Assembly (NCBI RefSeq): GCF_963662255.1
Contig: NC_085046.1
Span: 24,943,620 to 25,007,619 of the forward strand
Source of the DNA: Cinclus cinclus
Lineage: Eukaryota > Chordata > Aves > Passeriformes > Cinclidae
Direction: 5' to 3'
DNA: 64,000 nucleotides
In this document: piece after piece, positions 13,301 through 24,450 of the stretch
Layout of the letters: the number at the start of each line of letters is the position of its first letter
Numbering within the stretch: position 1 is the stretch's first letter
Position numbers and translations under genes: made by a program
Notes under the pieces: generated by a model
Databases searched by the model: none
Told to the model about the DNA's origin: nothing
The model's input: the letters and a program-made list of their open reading frames with translations, nothing else

Positions 13301-15855
13301 CTCCTGGTTCATGACGTTGTTGCCCCAGAAAACTCAATCCACATCCTGGAGCTGGCTCAGAGAAGAGAACAGTCAGTCCTAAGCCACTCTGACACACTCC
13401 ACAGACCCTCTAGTGTAGTTATAGCCCTTGCAATGTCTCTGCCTAGTGCTAGGTGCTCCCAGACAATGTCTGATCCTCTGCATCCCACACATGTGCCACC
13501 AGATGCTGTGCTTGTCTAAGATATGGGACATCATCCTCTGCCTTTGAGGCAGATGCAGCTTTCTGTGTGATGCAGTACCTGGACCAGCAAACCTTTTCAT
13601 CAAGGATGCCAATAAAAGTCATAATCTAATCATAAATAAGCAAAGACTATTTTTTGATCCTAATTCCAGCCCACAACTTCTCCAAGATCCTGGGCTGAAG
13701 GAAGCCAGGTCCCAAACTCAGTAAGCGTAAAAACACTAAGTGTGCCTCAGCTTTTGCCTCTATTTCTGTAACAACTTTAGCCAGCACATGGCATCTGAAA
13801 TCTGCTAACTACTGGATAGGGTTTCTGACATTAAAAAGCCTTAAGACATTCTGAGTAAAGCCTAATGTAAACTGCAGCATGATTTTCAGAAAAAAATAAT
13901 CTCATTTTGACTAAAGAAATTTCCAGGAGACTGCTACTCTCCTGGGAGGTCACTGCAGAGGTGAGCTACCCTCGCTAATAAAAATTGCATTTAGTCTCAC
14001 TTTTGCTCCTAGCTGTCAGCTCCTACATTTTTGTTGACTGTTTTGAAACAGTGAGAAAAAGCTTTATTTAGCCATGCTATAGAAACTGCAAATGAGACCC
14101 TTTTAAGTCTTGAGATTTTTGGTTTCTTTCTTATTTCTATGCTATTTATTAACATGTTTCTTAAACAGGGGATGCTGCAATGAACTAACAGTAACAATGC
14201 TTATTTTCCTTAAACTGTTTTGCAGAAGCATGCATGGACACCATAATTTTCCAGGGAGAGCTACAGGGAGATCACTATTCATTCCTTAACATTTTGATTT
14301 ATCTTAAAAGATACTGCATCATTTTCAGTTCTGCTTCTTAATTTGAATTTCCTTATACTCAAAAGAGCTATGTGTACATAGAGAATGTTTCCCTTCTGAT
14401 TACTTATTCTATTATAAATAATATTTGGTATTCACTTGAACTGACTGGTTTTTAACTGAATTTTTTCTTCATTATTTTCTTAAAAGCACTCTCACCTGAA
14501 GGAAAATATTTACTTTATGCATGTCAGTGTTTGAAATGTCAAATGAAATTATAATAATTTGGGGGTCCCTTATCTGGAGCTCTGTCACATCAAAGAGCAG
14601 TTCAACAGATGGATTTTCTATTTTTACTGCTAGAAAAACATAACTTTTAACCAATCTCAGAGCACCTTAAGGTTTCATTCATAGATTAATGATTTTCTTT
14701 CCCGCAGAATAGAAAACCAAAGGAAACAAAAGCCAAAGCTCTTGAGAAAGCCTGCTCACTAAAGAGCCCCATCTCCCCTGCAGAAGTTGCTCTCTTCCAT
14801 CCCCAGCCTGGAGGGTCTCTGAGGGCTGCTCTCACTTGTTAGTCCTATCAGGAGAAAATATCCTGAAATTATTAAAAAAAAAAAAATTGTGCTATGCTGT
14901 ACTAAAGGAAAGAGGGAAGACAAGAAGCAGAGGAATTTTGTTTGCAGCATTGCAGAATTTGTATAGAAAAAAAGGAAAATTAATTCTGACTTACAGTTCA
15001 AATCATTACAATTTTTCTTAAGAAAACCTCACACTGCAAAATATAAAAATTGTACTAAATTATAGAAAAATCATATAGCATTAAGACAGAGAGAGAATTT
15101 TCAATGTTATGTTCTACTTAGTTCAGTCAATTGTACAACATGACAAACAGGTTCTGTTTCTTAATATTTTTAATATTCTGTCTTCACCTTTAAACATAAA
15201 CTTCTGTGTATTTTAATTGCAGCTTTTGATAATGCATTTAATTTCCTTTCTATACCCAAGCAGGCCACACTAATCTCTGTGCTTATAGAAATTCCAATCT
15301 TTTTCTTAATTATGTGTTACAAATAAGTTTTAAGGGGTATAACAGGAAAGAAAAATTCAAAATTTTGATTTGAATAAAAGTTGCATGTTTGTTTCTTCTT
15401 TCTAACGTCTTGGTATAATAAGATTTGATCTGGCAAAGTACATAATATGTTATATCTGGAAAGGCCTCGTGTTGAAAACTGAGCTTATGATAGATTATTT
15501 TTCTGGACTCAGAATAAGCCCTAAATGTTATTGTAATGCTTTTGCTGTCTTTCTTCTATACTAAAAACTATTATTACAGGAATATATTTTTCATGTTAAC
15601 AAATTATGATTCTGTTAACTTTTGTGCCTTATTCATTCCAAGTCTCAATCTGCAGTTCTCACTTCATGACAGAAAAAAATCTGATCATATATTCTAGGCA
15701 AAAATTGAGGCACACTAACTGTTCTCTTTTTCCTTAAAAATGCATTTTACTACAGGTAGAAATACTGTGTGTAACACGATACAACTGAGTAGGAGACAGA
15801 GTGGTTAGACAGATAAGTAACAGCTAGAGAATAATTTTGTGTATTAGTATCAATT
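13301..15855. other. Unassigned non-coding DNA
   Basis: This is AT-rich unique sequence, including a 13-base A run near 14873. All open frames are 80 codons or shorter and have no recognisable product. Confidence 0.55.
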
Positions 15856-16137
15856 TTTATTCCTTTAAGCATCCATGGTTACAGGTATTTCTCTTCTTTC
15901 TCTGGGGGTCATCCTCCAGAACTGTGAGGAAATTTTTTGTTTCTTGATAGTTTTCAGGGTTATTTGATTAATTTGCCTTCCTGGAGCACTGGTGCCAGCA
16001 CAGTGCTGTGGTGGTGGCCCCAGGCAGGGCTCAGCATGAACTCTGCTCAGCTTCCTTGTCCAGGGTTCACCATCACGAGACTCCAATGACTGGGGCTCTT
16101 TTGGGCACTTCTGATATTTTCCTGCAGGTCCCTCCAT
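15856..16137 (-). other. Unsupported 90-codon ORF followed by AATAAA
   Basis: A minus-strand frame runs from an ATG at 16137 to TAA at 15865-15867. AATAAA follows only a few bases after the stop (minus strand, 15856-15861). The segment is somewhat more GC-rich than its flanks. The product would be basic and proline-containing, with no domain I recognise. A last exon is conceivable, but there is no clear AG acceptor just before the ATG, and AATAAA is common by chance in AT-rich DNA. I do not call a gene. Confidence 0.2.
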
Positions 16138-18183
16138 GACAGGAGGTGGGGACAGGTAGGTCTGTGAACAGTGAATTTGCTGGGCTGTGATGCTCTACCT
16201 GTGCACAGCAGATGTGATCAGTGCATTGAGATGTCCATCTAATTGGATCTGGTTTGCAGGAACATCAGTTTTTCTACAGATCTTAGTAGTCTTCATTGTC
16301 ATAACTTTTTAACATCACTTTTTAAAGCTTTTTAGCAATGAAATTTCCTGTCAAAATAATCTTAGCAGGGACCATTCATTCTGCCACTGCTGGGGAAGGC
16401 AGCAGAGTCCTCCTCTGACTGTATTTTCTTGATGGAAATACAGAGAGCATCGTTTTGAGGAAGATGTGATTTGACTCATTGTGGGGTTTTGTGATGAAGC
16501 CATAGAGGCTATCATTGGGGAATGCTCTAAATGGATTTTTTTTTTCAATAGGACACAGAATCTTATGGGGTTTTTTTTCACAGGTTTTACTGAAAGACAA
16601 GGAGTCACTTCAAGCATATAGAATAACAGGATTGTTGGTTTGTTTTGAAATCTTTCATGTGAGATATCTCTGAGAAGCTCTGATAGCCCCACCCAGCCTT
16701 CTGCTCCTTCTAGAAGCTGGGTCCCCACCGTGTGACACAGCAGGTGGGAATGATGCAGGCAGGGTGAGAAAGCTCCCTCCACTACACACAGCTGCCATCA
16801 GCTGTAGGTGGCTGTGCTCTGCAGCACATCTCATGGGAGAGACAAAGTTCCTGTGGTGACACTCTCCTCAGTGGAACCCAAGGCACATCTAGAGCAATGA
16901 CACACTGAAATACGTGGTCTTCAGGCATTCATCTCTCCAGTCATGAGTAGTTGTTTCAGAGGGCTCAATATTTGCAGAACCAAGTCCTAGAGAATGAAGA
17001 CTTCATAGAAAAAAATAAAGTTACAAGTCCAGGAACCCTTTTTGCATATCCTCCAAGCTGAGCCTAGCCAGAGTGCAGAAATGGGATCTACAGTTATTAT
17101 CTTTTGGTTTCATTCTTGTTTCTGATGCCTAGAATGCCTGCTGTCACCATCAGGGAAACAACAATAAATTAATCAAATTTGTCTGGAACTTGCAAATTTT
17201 AAGCAGTGACAGACATCTAAACTGCTGAGAACTTGAATTTCCCACCAGATGTCAATGAGAGGAAGTATTGAGAAAAAAATCATAGATGTTCAAATCCATT
17301 ACAAGATGCAATATAGAAAATTCCTGATCCACTTCAAACTTCAAGTTATAATAGCTGCAAAAAAATACTACTCTTTTGAAAAGGATTTGCTGTATGTTCA
17401 TAGACTAGTGTTGACATAAAAGGTATCCACAATAAGGTATCTGAAATAATTTGTCACTTTGGAAAATTCAGATTTAAGTATTTATGCCCTTAAAGAAGGC
17501 TGCACTTAGAAGGAATCTAAATTACATTCATATTTTTCAAACTCTTTTGCTCTGTTTGTTTTTCTTTTCATGTGTGTGAGTTCTTTTAGTTTTTAACAGT
17601 GAAATGGGACCATATGTTAGCTATAAGATACATCATATCAAAGAGGTCTGATAGACATTCAGGAAATCATAGCAGCATTAATTTTATAATAAACTCAATA
17701 CATTGTACAGCTTAGCAAAGAGGCAACAGATCTTTAGGAGCACAATAATTGCAGGGATTCTAATTAATTAATTATATAAAAATGAATAGAAAAGAGAAAA
17801 TACAAAATAGAAAAATCATTTATGACTATATATTTCTCTTCAGTCACTTCCTGTTTTGCCAGCTCTTTTCTTCTGCAAAATGTATTTGTTTTGACAACAC
17901 CATTAAGCAACCTTGTGAAATTAATTCCAGCACTCAAAATAAATAACACTCTTGTCCAAAGATAGGCTGTAGCCTTCCAGTAGGCTTAATTAATGTTTGA
18001 TTTCATTAAGAGTCATAGATACATCCATCAGTTGATACTTTAGGTATCTGATGTATAGTTTTTTAATCTCATAAATATTTGACTGAAACATCTAATAATT
18101 TTGCATGTGTGTGCACATGCACAAGAAAGTACATAAATCATATGCTTCAAGTCTCTCTATTTCATAGAACTGAGCAGAACACC
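16138..18183. other. Unassigned non-coding DNA
   Basis: The largest frame is 143 codons on the minus strand (16351-16782), overlapped by another minus-strand frame of 74 codons. Neither has a recognisable domain. Further on, 17000-18180 is AT-rich with short frames only. Confidence 0.5.
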
Positions 18184-18437
18184 TCCCAAGTAACAAGCAC
18201 TAGGACCAGAAGAAATGGCTGTCATCCCTGTTTTATATTGGATATTAGGAAAAATGTCTTCAGTGAAAGGGTTGTCAAGCACTGGAACAGGCTGCTCAGG
18301 AGAGTTGAGTCATCATCCGTGGAGGTATTTAAAAGATGTGTAGATGTGACATTTAGGGACATGGTTTAATGGTTAACAATTAGATTTAATGATCTTAGAG
18401 GTCTTTTCCAACCTCAGCTATTCAGTGATCCTATGAT
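18184..18437 (+). mobile_element. CR1 LINE 3' end, sense strand
   Basis: In order along the plus strand are TTGGATATTAGGAAAAATG, a GGGTTGTCAAGCACTGGAA segment, CAGGCTGCTCAGG, TGGAGGTATTTAAAAGA, GGTCTTTTCCAACCTC, and finally GATCCTATGAT at the element's 3' end. This is the standard 3' untranslated region of a CR1 with its degenerate terminal 8-mer repeat. The family has no poly(A) tail, and none is seen. The copy is 5' truncated to about 250 bases. A 96-codon open frame across it is fortuitous. Confidence 0.92.
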
Positions 18438-21049
18438 ACACTCTGCATTAAGTAATGGTGGCATAACTTGTTATAGCAGTGCTTGTTCTCTCAAAATGTG
18501 TGGGGAAAATGCAGAAACAGCCAAAAAAATTTTCAACAGAGGATTCTGCAAATCATCCAGGTATGTGTGTGATCAAGGCAGACTGACTTGCACAGGGAGC
18601 CCTGGTGATGTATGCCCAGGTGTTGACCATAAAAATAAACAAATTACATTATATTGTTGGATCACTGCAATTTTAAAATTGGTCAAACTTTAATGCATTT
18701 AAGGTGCTTTCTGATAAAGTTATAAAATTTTAAGTTCAGTCACTTTTTTCTTACATTACATCTATCAGTGGATATGTCCAGTTCCTTTCCTTCCAAAGAA
18801 CTGGCATTTTTATACATTTGAAGATCTGCCTTCTAGAACTGTTGATATAAGAGTTTCTAAAGTGTAGTTTAATCTGTTCATCTGCAGCAAGTCAGATATG
18901 TCTCTCAGAAGAAATCAATGGCCCCAGTCCACTGAGAAATGTAATGGGCAGGAGATCTGCAGACTCCGTGCAGAGCCAGGAGCAATGCAGAAATGTAAAA
19001 CTCATGTTTAATATTCTTCCTCAGCCTCAAAATCCACCTTTACTCCTCCCTGTGGCCTCCAGCTGTTGTTTCCACACCAGTCTTACAGGGACCCTGGATA
19101 AGGACTTTAGGAGATCTGAACTTAGATATGCCTGTCGTGGTTACAGAGAAGCAAAAGTGAAACTGTCATTCCAACCAACAAACAGGAAGAATTATACAGA
19201 GAAAAACATTCTGTAGGTACACAATGGTTGTGGAGACAAGTTTCTGTGCATGACGTCAAAACTATCCAAACTTTTTGAAAGAAGGGATTATGCAGTGCTC
19301 TCTGCCTATTGACTCAAACATCTACTTCAAATGCTCCGCAGAAGAATGCGTAACACTTAAAACAGAAACATAAGGATTACCTCTAAATTTTAATGAACTA
19401 CAGATGCAAAAGTTTGATGTTGACCAAAGCTATCCACAAGTCATCTCAGCTTGAGACAATCAACCTGTCTGCTTCCAGGGCATGAAAGTGAGGTGGTACT
19501 CACCTTGCATTCCTTTGCTTTGGGCTCTCTAATATCTCCCTTCTAGATTCCTGTATGTTTTGCCTATCTTATATAGGAAGAAGAATGCTTCACATTCAGC
19601 CTAATCACAGAAAAACCCCTTGTGATTCTGTAATTTGAAACGCAGATGTCATTAATTTTGCTGATGTCATGTGTCCATCACAGACCCAGGCATGTGGCAA
19701 ACGTGTTCATACTGAAAACTTGTTTTGCAGGAAAAAAACTTCATTCAAATCACATGTGTTTTCACAGAGATAAGCCTAAATTATTATTTTGGACCCAAAC
19801 TATTGGTGACAGACTGTGATCTCCTGATCTCTTGTTAATTCAATTTAGCTCTGGTCATTCTTATTCATATGTGTTGTATTGGGGAATAGACTGATTAATG
19901 CCCTAATTTCAGCTGATGGATTCCTGCTCTGTGGAAAGCATTTTTCTGTCAAAAGGTAATCAATTACATCCTTGATGCCCTATAATAATTAAAAGTTTAA
20001 AGGAACTCATAACAGGGATTGCAGTAATTAAATCACAGTCATACACAAATGAGAAATTAAACCAAATAATTTCCGCACCAGCTGTGCTATAATTACAAGT
20101 TTATCTACAAAATCAAATTTGCTTGTCTTTGGATAAAAGCAGACTGGGTCTTCTAATTTTTTGCTTAGTACAACAAATTTGTGTCAGAGATGTGTCTTTT
20201 TGGGAAATAATGTGGGCTGTCAAGCATAGATTTCCTGGGGATTTCCTAATGACAAAAGACTGCCATCCTTCTTCTCCCTCCTAAATCTTGTCCATCACAA
20301 GTCCCGTGTCATCTGACACAGGGAGATCTGGGAAAACAGAACACTTCCCTGCCCTCTCTATTACACCCTGACTACACCTACCATGTTTCTGCAGGGCAGA
20401 GGCAGACACACACTCCTTTGGTTAATGGTCTGGACAGCAGTGACACTGCTGGAGTTACACAGCAGGGCTGATATTGCCCCTTGTTCACAAGCCCAGATTG
20501 GCAGTGTCTGTTTTAAAGCTACACCTACTGTGCAGGTAGAAGCATGGCTAAATGCTGCCCCTTGGTATTGAGAAGGGAAGAGGGTGGAAAGATCCTACCA
20601 CAGCCTACATGGAGAGGTGGGATATGACATCCTGAACTACCCCAGAAAGGCAGGGAGAGCAGTGGTGCAGGCCAGCTCATGGTGAATGTAGCAGCTCAAG
20701 CTGCATTTTCACTTCTGCTTTGCACTGCCCCATGATGAACAAATTTCAGTCTCTTCAGTTGGGAGCACACAGCTGAGGTTCCTAGAGATCAGTGCTGTAT
20801 TTCTGATGGGGCCCTTGAGGAGGTGCTCCCCAACGCCTCCGAGCCCCGGGACCATGGCTGGAATTCAGCCACCTCTGCACCAGGGTAGGCTGGGTCAGCA
20901 GCAGCTCCATCACCTGCCAGCCCACTCAGACCTGCTCACAGAAGCCAAGCTCAAGCACAGAAATACATCTTCTATATTGAGAAATAAACACGAACTCAAG
21001 AACTCATCACATAGGAAAGTTCAGGAGCCTCAAGCCTCTTTAGAAAGGT
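18438..21049. other. Unassigned non-coding DNA
   Basis: No gene or transposon is recognised. A locally GC-richer patch near 20800-20950 underlies a 96-codon plus-strand frame that runs into the following CR1. I do not regard it as coding. Confidence 0.5.
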
Positions 21050-21166
21050 CACAGAGTCATAGGATGGTTAGGGTTGGAAGGAGCCATAGTGAGTAATCTG
21101 GTCCAACCTCCCCACTCAAGATAGGGTCATTCTAGAATATATGTTACACAGAATTGTGACCAGATG
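21050..21166 (-). mobile_element. CR1 LINE 3' end, truncated
   Basis: The plus strand shows CAGAGTCATAGGATGGTTAG, then GGTTGGAAGGAGCC, then CTGGTCCAACCTCCC, and a diverged AGGGTCATTCTAGA part. This is the antisense reading of a CR1 3' region whose terminal CATAGAAT-type repeat lies at the low-coordinate end. Only about 117 bases remain. Confidence 0.85.
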
Positions 21167-21733
21167 GTACTAAGTTCACTAACAGAAATATTTTCTTTTT
21201 CTTATGTGTGTTGTGTTTAATTGAAACACTCTCTTTTAAAGCAGAATATATACAGCATCATTAAATGTTTTGTAATCAATGAACAAATGATAAAGATTGA
21301 GTTTAAATTTTCTCTTTGAGGGCAAGAAATGGGAAAATGCAATTCTTTGTTCAAATCTTAAGCCAAAGTTTTAAATCTAGTTCCTCAGATGGGGGAGTCT
21401 ATTCCACAACTATGTTTTCCTAACATTGCAACAGATCTGTACTGCTGTTTTTTAGTTCACATCTCATCTTTAATTTTCTGAAACAATATAAAGATATTCA
21501 AAGACAAAAAACCCATGAGAAGCACCCCTCATGAATGGCAACACTTTAGACAAGCTTCTGTGTTTACCAATAAAAGTACCTGCTTAAAACTATTTACTGT
21601 TCTCATCTAACTTGCAGCATAAGTAGCTGACTCACTGCTCAAATTATTACAAGAAAACCCAGTAAAACCTCCAGAAAACTCCACTGGAGCCACCTCACAG
21701 GTCCAGAAAGGCAATGACTTCTATAAAGTCAGG
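21167..21733. other. Unassigned non-coding DNA
   Basis: This is AT-rich sequence between a CR1 relic and the second LTR. No gene or repeat is seen. Confidence 0.55.
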
Positions 21734-22263
21734 TGCATGGACCTCAGCCAATAGTTAAGCTTAAGCTGATCACTCGTTTCTTTAGTGGGATAAGGGAGAA
21801 ACAGAAAGGTAAGGCAAGAAAAACTCATAGGTCAAGATGAGGACAACTTAAAGTGAAGGAAAGAGAGAAAAACAATCAAGTGATGCAAAGGCAATCACTC
21901 ACCACCTCCCATAAGCAAACAGCCCCCTTGGTCTCTGAGCAATATCTTCTTTGGAAAGACAAAACCTCAGTTTTGCTGCTGCCCATGATGTTATAGGGTA
22001 TCCTATATCCCTTACATGGTTTGGAATATAATTTTGGCCACCTGAGATCCACTGTTGTGGGTGTGTGTTTTTTCCCTACTGCCTGCCCAACCTCAGCCCA
22101 CTTACTGGGGGGCAGAGTCAGAAACAGAAATTCTCTTTGCAAGCACTGCTTAGCAATAGCCAGGACACTGGTATGACACCAACACTCCTTTGGGCAGAGA
22201 TCTGATCCACAGCACTGTAAGGGCAGCTGTGAAGGTTAATCCATCCCAGGCAGACCCAGCACA
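21734..22263 (-). mobile_element. Solo LTR of an avian endogenous retrovirus, second subfamily
   Basis: On the minus strand the element starts TGTGCTGGGTCTGCCTGGG (5' end at 22263). It continues through a GGATTAACCTTCACAGC segment and ends in a region containing CTTGACCTATGAGTTTTTC. This parallels the ordered blocks of the LTR at 8192-8742. The first bases differ (GGGTCTGCC against GGTTTTGGC), so it belongs to a sister subfamily. The 3' end is placed at the TG of 21734 by comparison and is less certain. I see no target duplication and no clear TATA box. No internal retroviral sequence adjoins it. Confidence 0.78.
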
Positions 22264-24417
22264 AACTACAGTGCAGTTATATTACTGGTTTCCCTCACTA
22301 GGTTAGTTTGCTCTGTGCACATATTGGCTGAGTCTCAGCACTTAGGAAGTTCTGCAATGACTTGTTCCACTCCCATTCCAAACACCTGAAACAGATGCCT
22401 GGGGCAACCTGAGAAGCACGGTGTAAAATCCTCTCTCTTCCTAGCTGAGTTGGGCATACTAGGCAGGCTATGTCAGCCACCATGGGAACCAGCAGATTTT
22501 GGTTATATCTGGTAGAAAAGTTGAGTGGGAGAAAGATTTTGATTAATAAAGAAAGGGTTATGTCTGTGGTTAGGTTATGTGGCTGAAATTCTGGTGGCTG
22601 AAGGGTAGGTGTTAGAATTGTGAGGGCACACCTTGGTATAGAAGCCCTTTTAAATTCTGAACCTTTAGGCACAACACTCAACTCTGTTCCTCATTTCCCA
22701 ACCAAAACATTTATCTTTAGAATTAAAGAAACCAGCCATTCTTGAATCAAACCTTGTTTGCCTATAACTGTTCAGCCCCTACTTCAAACAGTCTTAGATA
22801 CAGGCTGTCAGGAGCAGAACAGGGCTCTAGGAAGGACAGCTATCCTTCTGGCTAGACATAAAACAGTGCTGTGTTTGGGTGGCTTTAGCTGAGCCCATGA
22901 TGCTGTGGCTGACAAACTTGTCTCTCTGCATCTCCCACTAACACTTTGGCCCTGGATGCTTCAGAGGTCTCTGCATGTATCTCTGTATCAGTATGGATCT
23001 CTTCTGAAACATCTCTTTCTGTTTGCACTTACCTCTGCATTTGCATTTACCTCTGTCCTCTCTGGAAACTCCAGCCTGAACAGTGCTTCTGGCCATCTAG
23101 GGATTACTTTTCTTGCTTTGAGCATCTAAATCCACAAAAGAAGGCAGCCCAGCCTGGAGAGGGAGAGACTGGAACAAACATCGTTTGTGTAATGATAAAA
23201 CTAAAAATGAGAGAGAGCCACAGTATCTTGACAGATGCAATTGCTCAAAATTGATTTTTCTTCCTATTTATTTTTCTTTCTCCAGTTCTTAGCACAGGCT
23301 ATTGCTATTCAATAGTTAGAAGGCCAGACTGGCTCATTAAATGGAGCCACTGTTCAATTTGAATTCTCTGGACTATGAGAAATCACTTCTTGTCCATGCA
23401 AGATCATTGATGATTTGCCCCACCTCTGTGCAGCAGAAGGCAAACCCAAAGACAGGCAAAATCCCAATCCATCATCCTGTAATGTTTGTGCCCTGCAATT
23501 CTTGTTGTACTGGATAATTGATCAGTGAGCTGACAATTGGTAAATGGTTTGAAAACGGAGAGCTCACAGGTTGTTGTTGGATCATCACCCTCCATCCATG
23601 CTGTAATGCTTTTGTATAGAAGATGCACACACAGATAAAAGAAAGCACTTTGGTGTTTAATTTTCTGGCTAATAATTCCTGGGAGTCTGCCTGGGCTGTT
23701 CTGCAGTCCTGTGGTCACCCTGCCCTGAAGTACCAACAGCAGTGCCATGCAGGGCTCAGCTGGGGTCTGTTCTGTGCATCTCTCATATTTGACCTGACAA
23801 CGTGTCCACATAAGGAGATATCAAGTGAACCTCCCCCAGCAGAGTGACTCTGTCAGAGAGCAGAAAGCAGGGACCCTCCCTCCAAGAGGAGCCAGCAACA
23901 TCTCTGAGCCAGGGGAATGCAAAGGATTTATGTTTTGAGCTGCTCCCTCCAACTCCGATACAATGCTACTGAAGCAAGGCCAAAAGACCTTTGCATCCAG
24001 ATGAAATCAGACTGGCTGATGAAGATCAGCTCAGCTGATCTTGAGTTCAACTAATCTATTCTGGAGCACAGTTTCTTTGTCACAGGGATATCCCTTCTGC
24101 TCTGTTTGAAATTGAGGGAAAACTGAAAGCTAGCAAAAGAAGATAATACAAAGCTGCTCTGCAGCATATACCTTTGTGTTTCAGAAACATTCATGTAGAG
24201 AAGAACAGATTTTTCTGTCTTTCCACATCATTCCTTCAAAAACAGAAGTTTTGTTACTCTTTCTTCCACTCCCAAGAAGGCAGCACAGGCTGATGTACAT
24301 TCTTTGTGAAGGGATATGGTCATAGATATTTAAGGATAAAGCACAGATTGATTTACCAAAGATGACTATGGACACACTTTCTACATTTTTTTTCAACTAA
24401 CAGCCAGATGGTTTTTA
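22264..24417. other. Unassigned non-coding DNA
   Basis: Open frames of 127 codons (22298-22681, minus), 102 codons (22946-23254, plus) and 135 codons (23404-23811, minus) overlap other frames and show no recognisable domains. No repeat is named. Confidence 0.5.
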
Positions 24418-24450
24418 TTAGGTGGTCCAAAAGTCAGTGCTACCATCCTT
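24418..24450. mobile_element. Possible mariner-type terminal inverted repeat (one end only)
   Basis: A TA dinucleotide (24416-24417) is followed by TTAGGTGGTCCAAAAGTCAG. That resembles the start of many vertebrate mariner elements, which begin TTAGG(T)TGGT-CAAAAGT after a TA target. I could not find the complementary end in the following 1.5 kb, and no transposase reading frame is present. If real, this is a single-end fossil or a deletion derivative. A chance match of this length is possible. Confidence 0.4.

Noticed and set aside
16351..16782. 143-codon minus-strand frame
   Set aside because: No recognisable protein. A second open frame overlaps it in another phase, and it lacks supporting signals.
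8743..21733. A single provirus bounded by the two similar LTRs
   Set aside because: The LTRs belong to different subfamilies, the spacing is about 13 kb, CR1 relics lie between, and no gag, pol or env relic is visible.
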